The notes beneath the pieces were generated by a model. It was not told the origin of the DNA. It saw nothing but the letters and a program-made list of their open reading frames with translations, and ran no database searches. A program made the position numbers and the translations under genes. From positions 62,001 to 126,000 of the forward strand of contig NZ_JAGPXT010000008.1 in assembly GCF_018070465.1 (NCBI RefSeq): 64,000 bases of DNA, given 5' to 3'. This stretch comes from Micromonospora sp. C95 (lineage in GTDB: Bacteria > Actinomycetota > Actinomycetes > Mycobacteriales > Micromonosporaceae). Every line of letters starts with the position of its first letter. Position 1 is the stretch's first letter. This document shows, piece by piece, positions 53,729 to 62,499 of the stretch.

Positions 53729-54346
53729 ATGCCCCGATCCGGTCAGGATCCAGACGACCCGTGGCGCCGGCCCGACTCCGGCGACGGGTCCTCCTCCGGC
53801 CCTCCGGCGGAGCACATTCCGGCACCCGCCGAGGCCAGTCAGCCCCCGCCGCCTCAGCCCCCGCCGCCAGGCCCGTCCGCATCCGGCCCGGTTTCCAACC
53901 CCATGATCACCCCGAGCCCGACCAGCGGCACAGACTCCAACGACGGCGGTGACCTGACCGGCACCATCAACCCACGTCACACCTCGGCCCCGGGCACCCC
54001 GACCCTGGGCCCCCCGAGCCCGAGCGGCGGCTCGAACCCCAGCGGCACCCCGAACCCCAGCGGCAGCCTGAGCCCCAGCGGCAGCCCGGCCCCGAGCCCT
54101 GGGCAGGTTGCCTCGGGCGGGCCGGGCGGCTACAGCGGGCCGCCACCCACCACCGCTCCCGCGCCCGGCTGGCGCCCCCCGGTGCACCTGCAGGCAGCTC
54201 CGCCCCGCCAGCTGCCGGCCCAGGACATGGTCGGCCTGGACGCGCAGGAGCAGCGGGCTCAACGCGTCACCTGGGCGGTCGGCGCGGTCGCCGGAGGCGT
54301 GCTGGTGGTGCTGACCTGTCTGCTCTGCACCAGGCTGCTGTTCTGA
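53729..54346 (+). CDS. Proline-rich tail-anchored protein
   Basis: 205 residues from ATG 53729 (GTG 53723 possible). About 170 residues are disordered and rich in Pro, Ser and Gly, including PPPPQPPPPGP and short repeats SGGSNPSGTPNPSGSLSPSGS. A conserved-looking QDMVGLDAQEQRAQR precedes one C-terminal helix (VTWAVGAVAGGVLVVLTCLLCTRLLF) at the very end. The predicted topology is cytoplasmic N-terminus with a tail anchor. No family recognised. Confidence 0.65.
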   Translation: MPRSGQDPDDPWRRPDSGDGSSSGPPAEHIPAPAEASQPPPPQPPPPGPSASGPVSNPMITPSPTSGTDSNDGGDLTGTINPRHTSAPGTPTLGPPSPSGGSNPSGTPNPSGSLSPSGSPAPSPGQVASGGPGGYSGPPPTTAPAPGWRPPVHLQAAPPRQLPAQDMVGLDAQEQRAQRVTWAVGAVAGGVLVVLTCLLCTRLLF

Positions 54347-54374
54347 GCTGGCACCCGGCCCCAACCGTGGCTGG

Positions 54375-54860
54375 CTACTCGTAGGTGTTCCCCCAGACCA
54401 TCTCGGCACCCGAGTGGCCGCTGCGCCAGACGTAGACCAGGGCGGCGACGCCCAGCCCCAGCACCACTACCGACAACACCGCCGACACCCAGCCGGGCAG
54501 CTTCGGCACCCGAGGATGGTCGCTCGTGGCGACCAGCAGCAGGATGACCGCCAGGGCGAGTCCCAACGTGACCCGGAACAGCACCTCGCCGTACGCCGCA
54601 TGCTCGTTGATCTTGTCGAGGATCTCGCCGGAGAAGCCCCGCGCGATCTGCCGGGCCTGCAGCGCCTCACCGGACTCCGTGGCGACCCATGCGGTGACCG
54701 GAGCGACCACTGCCAGGATCGCCACCGCCCAGTCCAGTCGGGCGCGGAACCGGGGCAGCGCGATGTACGCGAGGGCGAGCAGCACCAGCAGCGGCACGAA
54801 CACGACGACCGCGTGCACGACCAGTACGTGCAGCGGCAGGCCCAGCGCCTTCTCGAACAT
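54375..54860 (-). CDS. DUF2231 membrane protein
   Basis: 161 residues, four membrane helices, from ATG 54860 with GGAGG six bases upstream (GTG 54866 is possible). LPLHVLVVHAVVVFVPLLVLLALAYIALPRF is the typical DUF2231 start, and NEHAAYGEVLFRVTLGLALA contains the paired His/Glu region. The family has a His motif in the first helix and is proposed to bind haem or metal; not established. Divergent from the DUF2236 gene. Confidence 0.82.
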   Translation of the reverse strand: MFEKALGLPLHVLVVHAVVVFVPLLVLLALAYIALPRFRARLDWAVAILAVVAPVTAWVATESGEALQARQIARGFSGEILDKINEHAAYGEVLFRVTLGLALAVILLLVATSDHPRVPKLPGWVSAVLSVVVLGLGVAALVYVWRSGHSGAEMVWGNTYE

Positions 54861-54987
54861 CGGCACCTCCGAGGGTGATCGTGCGTGTCAGCGTACGGGC
54901 CCGTGCTTGATCCGCCCAACGCCCTGTTGCTCCACACGCAGGCCCGACCGCACCGGTTCACCTCGGTCGGCGTGGCACCCTTGACTC

Positions 54988-55851
54988 GTGGACACCGTCG
55001 ACGTCGGCCTGTTCGGCCCCGCCTCGGTCACCTGGAAGCTGCACCAGGAGCCGATCCTGTTCGTCGCCGGTCTGCGTTCGCTATACCTCCAGGCGCTGCA
55101 CCCACGAGCCATGGCCGGGGTGGCGCAGAACAGCAACTACCGTCAGGACGCCTGGGGGCGTCTGATCCGTACCGCCGACTACGTGGGTACCACCGTCTAC
55201 GGCACCACCGACGAGGCGGAGCGGGCCGGCCGACGGCTACGGCGGCGGCACGCCCGGATGACCGCCGTCGACCCCGGCACCGGCGAACGGTTCCGGATCG
55301 ACGAACCGGACCTGCTCCGCTGGGTCCACGTCACCGAGGTGGAGTCGTTCCTCGACACCGCACGGCGGGCCGGCGTGCCGCTCGACGCCGACGAGGTGGA
55401 CCGCTACTACACCGAGCAGCGGCGGACGGCCGCTCTCGTCGGGCTGGCTCCGGAGACCGTGCCCGGCACCGCCGCCGAGGTGGCGGACTACTACCGACGG
55501 ATCCGACCCGAGCTGCGGATGACCCGGGAGGCCGCCGAGACCGCCCTGTTCCTGACCGCGCCACCCCTGCCCTGGAAGCTCAGCCTGCCGGCCCGGATCG
55601 GGCTGAACGTCGGCCCGCCCCGGTGGGCGTACCTGGGCATCGCCAGCACCGCGCTCGCGCTGCTGCCACCGTGGGCACGGCGGCTGTACGGCGGGTTGGG
55701 CCTGCCGACCACCGCGCTGTCGGCCGACGTGACGCTACGCGCGCTGCGGCTCGCGCTCACCGCCCTGCCCCGCGACTGGCGGGAGGGCCCGATGCAGCGC
55801 GCCGCCAAGGAACGCGCGGCGCGGCTCACCGCCGCTTCCCACACCACCTGA
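54988..55851 (+). CDS. DUF2236/MpaB-family oxygenase-like protein
   Basis: 287 residues from GTG 54988. The family block SVTWKLHQEPILFVAGLRSLYLQALHPRAMAGVAQNS, then RTADYVGTTVYGTTDEA and DLLRWVHVTEVESFL, fits the DUF2236 family (MpaB', latex-clearing protein relatives), in which histidines coordinate haem b. LHPRAM and WVHVTE supply the likely histidines. Oxidative substrate unknown. Starts 127 bp from the DUF2231 gene on the other strand. Confidence 0.82.
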   Translation: MDTVDVGLFGPASVTWKLHQEPILFVAGLRSLYLQALHPRAMAGVAQNSNYRQDAWGRLIRTADYVGTTVYGTTDEAERAGRRLRRRHARMTAVDPGTGERFRIDEPDLLRWVHVTEVESFLDTARRAGVPLDADEVDRYYTEQRRTAALVGLAPETVPGTAAEVADYYRRIRPELRMTREAAETALFLTAPPLPWKLSLPARIGLNVGPPRWAYLGIASTALALLPPWARRLYGGLGLPTTALSADVTLRALRLALTALPRDWREGPMQRAAKERAARLTAASHTT

Positions 55852-55876
55852 CGCGCAGCGAGACGTCGGTCGCGGG

Positions 55877-56809
55877 TCACTCCTCCGTCGTCGGCGTGGC
55901 GAAGCGTTCCACGGCGGCCCACGGCTCCTTGCCCGGCAGGGCGGAACCCGCCGGACAGGTGCGCCGGTAGTCGCACCAGGCGCAGCGCGGGCCGGGAGCG
56001 GTCGGAAAGGCGTCGTCCGGATCAGCACCGTCGGCGACGGAGCGTTCGGCGGCCACGATGTCGCGGGCGGTCTCCTCCGCGCGGGTCACCTGCCGCGCCA
56101 GCGACTCGGCGCTGTGCTCGTGCGCGGCGACGGTGCCGCTCGGCAGATGGTGCAACTCGACCCGGCGGCACGGCCGGCGGAACACCCGCTCGGCCGCGTA
56201 CGCGTACAGCGCCAGCGCCTGCGAACCGCGCGCGTCGTCGCCGTCCAACCCGGATCGGCCGGTCTTGTAGTCGACGATGACCAGCTCGGGTCCGTGCGGG
56301 CCGGGCCGCGAGTCGATCCGGTCGGCGCGGCCGTTGAAGGCCAGCACCCCGGTCTTCACCGCCACCACCCGCTCCACCCCGATCGGCTCGTCGGCCGGGT
56401 CCAGCCCGGCAACGTAAGCCTCCAGCCAGCCGAGGGCCCGCCGGTAGGCCTCGCGCTCCTGCTCGTCGTCGCGGTAGCCCTCGCGTACCCAGGTGCTCTT
56501 GAGCAGGGTCGGCAGCACCTCTGGGCGGCGTCGATCGGCGGGCAGCGCATACCAGTTCTTCAGGGCGGTGTGCACGCTGGCCCCGAGCGAGTTGTGCGCC
56601 CAGGGCGGGCCCTTCGGCGGCGCCGGACGATCGACGTAGGAGTAGCGGTAACGCCGTGGACAGTCGGCGTACGCACCCAGGCGGCTCGGGGTGCAGACGA
56701 AGAGTCGCTCCGGCATGCCCTCGAAGCCGAGCTGCTCGGGCTGCGCGTCACGGGGCCGGGGCGGGCGGCCACCGGCGGCGGGTCGTCCGGCTGGAGAGGC
56801 TCGTCGCAC
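55877..56809 (-). CDS. RecB-family PD-(D/E)XK exonuclease with Fe-S-type cysteines
   Basis: 310 residues. FVCTPSRLGAYADCPRRYRYSYV is the first motif, FNGRADRIDSRP and LVIVDYKTGRSG carry the catalytic Asp and Asp-x-Lys, and CAWCDYRRTCP near the C-terminus together with the early cysteine can form a 4Fe-4S cluster as in AddB/Cas4-like nucleases. A stand-alone nuclease without helicase. Likely DNA repair; no CRISPR array is near, so Cas4 is unlikely. Start GTG 56809; MPERLFV at about residue 32 is an alternative. Confidence 0.85.
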   Translation of the reverse strand: MRRASPAGRPAAGGRPPRPRDAQPEQLGFEGMPERLFVCTPSRLGAYADCPRRYRYSYVDRPAPPKGPPWAHNSLGASVHTALKNWYALPADRRRPEVLPTLLKSTWVREGYRDDEQEREAYRRALGWLEAYVAGLDPADEPIGVERVVAVKTGVLAFNGRADRIDSRPGPHGPELVIVDYKTGRSGLDGDDARGSQALALYAYAAERVFRRPCRRVELHHLPSGTVAAHEHSAESLARQVTRAEETARDIVAAERSVADGADPDDAFPTAPGPRCAWCDYRRTCPAGSALPGKEPWAAVERFATPTTEE

Positions 56810-56852
56810 GACCTGATCCTGCCATCCACCCCCGACAGACCGGGCGAGCCGG

Positions 56853-57467
56853 TCAGCCGGCGCCGTTGTACTGGGTTACGAACGCGGCGATCGCGTCCGC
56901 GATGAGCTGTACGGCGATCGCCGCCAGCAGCAGGCCGGCGATCCGGGTGAGCACCTCGATGCCGCCCGGACGCAGCACCTTCACGATGCCTCCGGAGAAC
57001 CGCAGCACGATCCAGACGGTGAGCATCACCGCGACGATGGCGGCGGCGATCGCGGAGAAGTCGGCGGGTCCGTCGCCCTGCTGCACGAAGAGCATCGTGG
57101 CCACGATCGCGCCGGGCCCGGCCAACAGCGGCGTGCCCAGCGGTACCAGGGCGATGTTGGCGGTGGCCTGCTTGGTCGGGTCGTCGGTCTTGCCGGTCAG
57201 CAGTTCCAGCGCGACCAGGATCAGCAGCAACCCACCGGCTGCCTGCAACGCGGGCAGATCGACGTGCAGGTAGGCGAGCAACGTCTGCCCTGCCACCGCA
57301 AAGATCACGATCACGCCCAGCGCCAGCGCGACCGCCTGCCAGGCGGCCCGGTTGCGCTCCCGCGCGGACAGCGGGCCGGTCAACGCCAGAAAGATCGGCA
57401 TCATGCCGGGCGGGTCGACGATCACCAGCAGGGTCACGAAGACCTCGCCGAAGAGCTTGAGATCCAC
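56853..57467 (-). CDS. MarC-family inner-membrane protein
   Basis: 204 residues, six membrane helices. FGEVFVTLLVIVDPPGMMPIFLALTG at the N-terminus, QAAGGLLLILVALELLTG and VPLGTPLLAGPGAIVATMLF are characteristic of MarC (UPF0056). The family was once linked to multiple antibiotic resistance, but its transport function is unproven. Start GTG 57467. Downstream of the PHP gene on the same strand, 40 bp. Confidence 0.9.
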   Translation of the reverse strand: MDLKLFGEVFVTLLVIVDPPGMMPIFLALTGPLSARERNRAAWQAVALALGVIVIFAVAGQTLLAYLHVDLPALQAAGGLLLILVALELLTGKTDDPTKQATANIALVPLGTPLLAGPGAIVATMLFVQQGDGPADFSAIAAAIVAVMLTVWIVLRFSGGIVKVLRPGGIEVLTRIAGLLLAAIAVQLIADAIAAFVTQYNGAG

Positions 57468-57507
57468 CCGGTCACCGTAGCCGTGCCGGCCGGCGGCGAA
57501 ACCCAGG

Positions 57508-58368
57508 TCAGCCCGAAGCGACCTCGGTCACCCCGGAGGATGCGGCAACGATCCGTTCGTACGCCTCGACACCTGTGGTGAAGGCACCGAGCCGTACCGT
57601 CTTGTGGCTGCCGTGGAAGTCCGAGGAGCCGGTCACCAGCAGCCCCAGTTCGGCGGCGAGACCGCGTACGTGGGCCCGCTCGGCGGGTGAGTGGTCCTCG
57701 TGGTCGGCCTCCAGCCCGACCAGCCCCGCCGCGGCCAGCTCGGCGATCAGCTCGTCCGGCACGATCCGGCCGCGCCGGCTGGCCCCGGGATGAGCGAACA
57801 CCGGCACGCCGCCGGCCGCCCGGATCAGCCGTACGGCCCGAAACACGTCGATGTCCTCCTTGGGCAGCCGGTACCGCTGCCCAAGCCAGTCCGGCCCGAA
57901 CGCCTCGGTGGTGGTGGCAACGAGTCCGGCCCGGATGAGCGCCTGGGCGATGTGCGGCCGGCCGACCGTCCCGCCGCCGGCCAGGGCCAGGATCTCCGGC
58001 CAGTGCACGTCGATGCCGTCGGCACGCAGGAGGTCCACCATGCGTTCTCCCCGGGCCAACCGCGCCGCCCGCACCCGGGTCAGCTCGGCCACCAGTTCCG
58101 GATGTTCCGGATCGAAGAGGTACGCCAGCAGGTGCAGCGACACCGGAGGCTGCTCGCCGTCCCACCGACAGGAAAGCTCCGCGCCACGGACCAACCGCAG
58201 CCCGGACGGCAGGGCACCCAGCGCCGGCTCCCAGCCGTCGGTGGTGTCGTGGTCCGTGATCGCCACCACGTCCAGCCCCGCTGTGGCGGCGGCGGACATC
58301 AGCTCGGCCGGGTGGAGAGTGCCGTCGCTGGCCGTGGAGTGCGTGTGCAGATCGATCCGAGAGGTCAT
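57508..58368 (-). CDS. PHP-domain phosphoesterase (TrpH/RNase AM-like)
   Basis: 286 residues. Metal motifs RIDLHTHSTASDGTL, ITDHDT, VFAHPG and SSDFHG cover the PHP active site. Family members in bacteria include 3',5'-nucleotide bisphosphate phosphatase/RNase AM, which trims RNA 5' ends. Stand-alone, not fused to a polymerase. Located between the sigma-factor pair and marC on the same strand. Confidence 0.88.
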   Translation of the reverse strand: MTSRIDLHTHSTASDGTLHPAELMSAAATAGLDVVAITDHDTTDGWEPALGALPSGLRLVRGAELSCRWDGEQPPVSLHLLAYLFDPEHPELVAELTRVRAARLARGERMVDLLRADGIDVHWPEILALAGGGTVGRPHIAQALIRAGLVATTTEAFGPDWLGQRYRLPKEDIDVFRAVRLIRAAGGVPVFAHPGASRRGRIVPDELIAELAAAGLVGLEADHEDHSPAERAHVRGLAAELGLLVTGSSDFHGSHKTVRLGAFTTGVEAYERIVAASSGVTEVASG

Positions 58369-58392
58369 CGCCCGTGGTCACCAGCTGCCCGC

Positions 58393-59655
58393 TCAGCCAC
58401 CGCTCACCACCACCGGTAGCTCACCGGGCGGCAGGCCGGGCAGGGCGGTCGGCGCGGCGGGACGGCCCGCGACGACCCGGTCGACAGCCACCCGCACCAG
58501 GCCACCTGCGGCGTCGGCGTAGTAGGCCGTGTCGGGGGTACGCCAGACCACGGTACCGGTCATCGGCGGCCCCGCCGGCCGTACCACGGTTGAGTCGTCG
58601 AACTTGGCCAGGTCCACCAGCAACGCCGAATCCGCTCCCGCCGACCGCCCGTTGACCAGCAGCCAGCGCCCGTCCGGTGACACCGCACCCCGGCCGTCGC
58701 CGGCCGTCTCCGGCCCACAGTCCGGCTGGCTGGGTGCCAGCTCCCGGGCCGGGTCGAGCAGGGTCAGGCAGGCGGGCAGCCCGACGCCCGGGACGATCCC
58801 ACCGACCAGGCGTCCGTCGGGCAGCGCGCCGAAGATGTGGATGCTGGCCCGGTCAGCGCCCAGGTCCAGCGGACCGGGCCGCGGGGCCCACAGCACGTGC
58901 CCGGGGCGGTCGGGCGCCAACCTGACCAGCACGGCCCCGTCGACGAACCGCACCGGCACCGCCTCGGCCGGTGCATCGGCCCGCACGGTGTCGGCGAGTT
59001 CACCGTTGACGATCCCGGCGACGGCCAGCACGCTGCCCTGCTTCCAGGCGACCTGCCGGCCGTCTCCGTTCAGGACGATCTCGTCGGCACCAGCCAGCAG
59101 CACCTGCGCGGTGCCGTCCGCGGCGACCGCCCACAGGAACCGCCCGGCCAGGGTCGGTGCCCCGACGGCCAACCAGCCTCGGCCGTCGGTGAGCCGGTGT
59201 GCCCGTTCCACCTCGCCGATGCCGAGCAGCGGTACCCGTCGACCCTGCGCGGTGGCGATCGAGTCGTCGATCAGCAGATCGACCTCGGCGATCGGGGGCG
59301 CGGTGTCCGGCCCGAATGGCGGAATGGTGCGATCGACGAGCGGCCGCTGGTCCGGCTCACCGATCACCACCGTGCCGCCCGTCGGTGGCCGGTCGTCGCG
59401 CAGTTGCAGGCTGCCCGCGGTGACCGTGACGACCGCCAGCACGGCCAGGCCCATGCCGGCCAGGGTGCGGCGACGCTGAATCCGGTCGGCCCGGCGGATC
59501 GCCACACCGGCCGGGTCGGCGGCGGCCGCACGCGCCACGGCCGCCCGCCGGGACAGCATCTCCCGGAGGGCACCTTCCAGGTCGTCGGGCGGCACGTCCA
59601 ATTGACGATCCGGGAACCGGCTCTGGTTGTCATGAGCTGCCGGTCTCCGATTCAC
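58393..59655 (-). CDS. Membrane-anchored propeller-like protein coupled to the SigE-family sigma factor
   Basis: 420 residues. A cytoplasmic N-terminus of about 65 residues (DDLEGALREMLSRRAAVARA) precedes one membrane helix (GMGLAVLAVVTVTAGSLQL, about 67-85) and a large external domain with repeated short blades such as DGRGWLAVGAP, DGRQVAWKQGS and DGRWLLVNGRS, suggesting a beta-propeller. Its GTG overlaps the sigma gene stop (GTGA). The layout suits a non-canonical anti-sigma or sensor; no ZAS zinc motif is seen. Confidence 0.75.
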   Translation of the reverse strand: MNRRPAAHDNQSRFPDRQLDVPPDDLEGALREMLSRRAAVARAAAADPAGVAIRRADRIQRRRTLAGMGLAVLAVVTVTAGSLQLRDDRPPTGGTVVIGEPDQRPLVDRTIPPFGPDTAPPIAEVDLLIDDSIATAQGRRVPLLGIGEVERAHRLTDGRGWLAVGAPTLAGRFLWAVAADGTAQVLLAGADEIVLNGDGRQVAWKQGSVLAVAGIVNGELADTVRADAPAEAVPVRFVDGAVLVRLAPDRPGHVLWAPRPGPLDLGADRASIHIFGALPDGRLVGGIVPGVGLPACLTLLDPARELAPSQPDCGPETAGDGRGAVSPDGRWLLVNGRSAGADSALLVDLAKFDDSTVVRPAGPPMTGTVVWRTPDTAYYADAAGGLVRVAVDRVVAGRPAAPTALPGLPPGELPVVVSGG

Positions 59656-60455
59656 CGTCGCTCTCCGACCAGCGCGCCGGGCTGCGCTGCCGCCGGTCCG
59701 GGTGTCGTCGCCGGGCCGTCACGCCCGTCGGTCCCGGCCGAGGCGGGTGTGCCGCCCGAGGAGATCCTGTCCGGGGAGGCCGTCGGACCGCCGGGTCCGC
59801 CGCCACTGGCCGGGACCACCCCGGCGGTGGGGTTGCCATCCGGCCGGCGCCGGGCGGCCGGCACGGGCCGGCCAGCGCCCTCCGGTTGCGGATTTCCGGG
59901 CCCGGTCCGGTTGGCCGACTGCTCGGCTGGCTCCGGCCTGCCGGTACGCCGGCCGAAGGGTTCCTCCGCGCCGATCCGTCGACGCAGCGTGGCGAGTGCG
60001 CGGGAGGTCTGACTCTTCACGGTGCCTGGCGAGATCTCGAGCATGGCGGCGGTCTGTGCCTCCGACATGTCCTCGTAGAAGCGCAGCACCAGCACCGCGC
60101 GCTGCCGGGCGGGCAGTGCCCTCAGGTGCCGCCAGAGCAGGTCCCGGTCCAACTGGCGTTCGAGTTCGTCCGTGGCGGCCTGTTCGGGTAGCACCTCGGT
60201 CGGACGCTCACCGTGCCAGCGACGCCGCCACCAACTCGTCGAGGTGTTGACCATGACACGTCGGGCGTAGGGCTCGATCGCCTCGATCCCGCCCAACCGC
60301 TTCCACGCCAGGTACGTCTTGGTCAGCGCGGTCTGGAGAAGATCCTCGGCCGTGCCCCAGTCCCCGGTGAGCAGGTACGCAGTTCGCAGCAGGGCACCGG
60401 AGCGGGCCGCGACGAAGTCGCGGAACTCCTCCTCCAGCGCGTTGCTGCTGGCCAC
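59652..60455 (-). CDS. SigE-family ECF sigma factor with disordered C-terminal extension
   Basis: 267 residues from GTG 60455 behind GGAGGTGG. Region 2 (LLRTAYLLTGDWGTAEDLLQTALTKTYLAWKRL) and region 4 (LPARQRAVLVLRFYEDMSEAQTAAMLEISPGTVKSQTSRAL) are complete by about residue 165. The last about 100 residues are Pro/Gly/Arg-rich and likely unstructured; typical SigE-family proteins end near 170-180. Overlaps the membrane protein gene downstream. Own promoter is probably in the 100-bp gap before it. Confidence 0.9.
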   Translation of the reverse strand: MASSNALEEEFRDFVAARSGALLRTAYLLTGDWGTAEDLLQTALTKTYLAWKRLGGIEAIEPYARRVMVNTSTSWWRRRWHGERPTEVLPEQAATDELERQLDRDLLWRHLRALPARQRAVLVLRFYEDMSEAQTAAMLEISPGTVKSQTSRALATLRRRIGAEEPFGRRTGRPEPAEQSANRTGPGNPQPEGAGRPVPAARRRPDGNPTAGVVPASGGGPGGPTASPDRISSGGTPASAGTDGRDGPATTPGPAAAQPGALVGERR

Positions 60456-60555
60456 ACACCACCTCCGTGCCTGATCCTGCCGCAGCCTGCCACAGCGTAA
60501 CCAGCGGGTCGAGGACGAAAGGTGCGCAATATCTCCGATGTTCGGTCGGGAGTTT

Positions 60556-61431
60556 TCAGGCTCCGTCGTCGGCCTTGGCCTCGTCCTGCTCCTTGCCCAA
60601 CCGGGCCTCGACCGCCTGCGGCTCGTACATCTCCTCGACGACGCGCAGATAGAGCTCGTTGGGGTTGGGCAGGTTCTTGACCTCGCGCAGCGCCTGCTCC
60701 TGACCGGCGGACTCCAGCACGAAGGTGCCGTAGTTGAGTGCCCGGCCCGCCGGTGTCTGCTCGTACTTCATGTCCGTCACCCGGACCAGGGGCATCATCG
60801 CCACCCGCCGGGTGATGATCCCGTTGACCACCATGACCCGCTTGTTGGTCAGGATGAAGCGGTCATACCACCAGTCGGCGACCCGCCACGCCACCCAGCC
60901 CATCACCGCGAACCAGAGCAGCACCGCGATCGTGGTGAGCGCGCCGACGTCCTGACCGGCGAGGAAGCCGGAGAGGTAGCCGAGCACGAAGGTCGCCGCG
61001 ACGCCGACGATGATCGGGGTGGCGAGGTGGACCCAGTGCCGCTTCCACTCACCCCGGTACCGCTCGGTCGGGAACAGGTATCGGGCCACCAACGAGCTGG
61101 GTTCGTCCTCCAGTGGCAGCACCCGGCGTGGGGTGGCACCGCTGGCATCGGCGCGCAGGCCGGCCAGTTCCTCCTCGGAGATCTCCGGGTGGAGGTATCC
61201 GGCCTCCGGATCGCGTGCCCAGGCCCGACCCGACCGGCCTTCGCCGGCGTACCCCGGGCCGGCGCCGTAGCCAGCGTCGTCGGAGAAGGACGGACCGTCG
61301 GAGAGACGAGCGCCGGCGCCGTAGCCCGGCCCGTCGTCGGGATCGATTCGAGGAATCGGCTCGGTGTCGCGTTCCCGGCGGGCCCGATCGGGATCGTCGG
61401 GATCGAAGGGTGGGCCGGAGGGGCTTCCCAT
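60556..61431 (-). CDS. PH-domain (bPH) membrane protein
   Basis: 291 residues. A disordered acidic N-terminus of about 85 residues (PDDPDRARRERDTEPIPRIDPDD) precedes EDEPSSLVARYLFPTERYRGEWKRHW, two close membrane helices (TPIIVGVAATFVLGYLSGFLA; ALTTIAVLLWFAVMGWVAW) and a bacterial PH/DUF304 domain (DRFILTNKRVMVVNGIITRRVAMMPLVRVTDMKY). Function in actinomycetes not defined. Starts 6 bp after the stop of a tiny membrane protein gene. Confidence 0.83.
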   Translation of the reverse strand: MGSPSGPPFDPDDPDRARRERDTEPIPRIDPDDGPGYGAGARLSDGPSFSDDAGYGAGPGYAGEGRSGRAWARDPEAGYLHPEISEEELAGLRADASGATPRRVLPLEDEPSSLVARYLFPTERYRGEWKRHWVHLATPIIVGVAATFVLGYLSGFLAGQDVGALTTIAVLLWFAVMGWVAWRVADWWYDRFILTNKRVMVVNGIITRRVAMMPLVRVTDMKYEQTPAGRALNYGTFVLESAGQEQALREVKNLPNPNELYLRVVEEMYEPQAVEARLGKEQDEAKADDGA

Positions 61432-61437
61432 CGGAGG

Positions 61438-61596
61438 CTAGGCGACCAGTGAGGTGAAGAAGTCGCCGAAGCCTTGGGCGATGTCCATGATGCCGCCACC
61501 CAGCGACTTGAACACGTCCGCGGCGGAATTTGGCCGGTAGGCGACGAAGAAGATCAAGAATGCGATTCCGGCCCAGGTGAGGACCTTCTTGACCAT
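61438..61596 (-). CDS. Small membrane protein (52 residues) upstream of the PH-domain gene
   Basis: ATG 61596 with GAGGATGG upstream; MVKKVLTWAGIAFLIFFVAYR forms one N-terminal membrane helix, and the C-terminal half (FKSLGGGIMDIAQGFGDFF) is an amphipathic, glycine-containing helix. Six bases separate its stop from the start of the PH-domain gene. The pairing looks conserved in actinomycetes, from memory. Possibly a partner subunit of the PH protein. Confidence 0.75.
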   Translation of the reverse strand: MVKKVLTWAGIAFLIFFVAYRPNSAADVFKSLGGGIMDIAQGFGDFFTSLVA

Positions 61597-61712
61597 GGCG
61601 GGCCATCCTCTCGCGCGGCGCCGGGTCCCATTACCGCAGCGGCACCCAGAGTATCAGCGTGGTGTCTTACCGTGAATATCTGCGTCCGTTCTCCGACATT
61701 CCGGGAGACTTG

Positions 61713-62408
61713 TCAAGCCTTCCCGTGCAGGTACGGAGATGGAGCGCCGTACACGAGCTCGGACGGCGTCCACTCGACCAGGTCGTGCAGCAGCACGTCC
61801 TCCGCGAGCAGATGCCCCGCACTCGCCGGCCAGGCTATCGCATAGAGCCACATTCCCCGAGCCTCGCCGGCGTACGCGCTTCGATCTGGCAGCGAGTTGA
61901 CCAGCCACAGTGGAGTCGGGTGACCGGCCACCCTGATCCCGGCGCGTCCGACATGGCCGGGATGCCCTGGACCGGGGTCGGTCAGCGCCTCGACCAGTTC
62001 CGGTCCGGCATCCGGCCCGGGCACCCCGGCGTATCGCGTGCCCAGACCAACGCCGGGCTCCTCGGCCACGAAGACCAGGTCCGCCGGCCCACCGCCCAAC
62101 GGGGCGGGCCCGGCGCAGGCGACCGCCGTGGCGCGCACCCCGAGCCGGTCGTCGCCGGCCCACGCCACGCCGGTGGTGGTCCAACCCGGAGGCAGCGGCC
62201 ACGGACACCACAGCGGAACCGGCGGCTGCTGCGGCTGGGCGGCGGCCTGGATATGTTCCACCACGCTGGCCACGATCTCGGCACCGATGTGCTCGGGCAC
62301 GTGCAGAGGCGCGACCGGTCCGCAGTCGGGGCAGCGGGATTCCGGATGCATGAGATCCGGTGCCCGGACCGACCCGCCGCATCTGGGACAACTCACCGCA
62401 ACCGTCAC
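61713..62408 (-). CDS. DUF6758-type protein with N-terminal zinc ribbon
   Basis: 231 residues from GTG 62408 (GTG 62411 and 62396 are alternatives; the frame extends to 62492). A zinc ribbon CPRCGGSVRA...CPDCG opens the protein, followed by VPLWCPWPLPPGWTTTGVAWAGDDRLGVRATAVACAGPAPLGG, GVGLGTRYAG and TPLWLVNSLPDRSAYAGEARGMWLYAIAWP. This order is that of the actinomycete DUF6758 family. Cytoplasmic, function unknown. Confidence 0.8.
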   Translation of the reverse strand: MTVAVSCPRCGGSVRAPDLMHPESRCPDCGPVAPLHVPEHIGAEIVASVVEHIQAAAQPQQPPVPLWCPWPLPPGWTTTGVAWAGDDRLGVRATAVACAGPAPLGGGPADLVFVAEEPGVGLGTRYAGVPGPDAGPELVEALTDPGPGHPGHVGRAGIRVAGHPTPLWLVNSLPDRSAYAGEARGMWLYAIAWPASAGHLLAEDVLLHDLVEWTPSELVYGAPSPYLHGKA

Positions 62409-62499
62409 CACCCCACCGTCACCCCACAACCGCCCCCCGTCAACCCGAGCCCCCACATTCCCCACCAACCCGAGCCCCCACCCCCAGGTCAAACTGCGC

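Noticed and set aside
55877..56809. Cas4 nuclease
   Set aside because: Shares the nuclease core and cysteine cluster but no CRISPR context; better described as a RecB-like nuclease.
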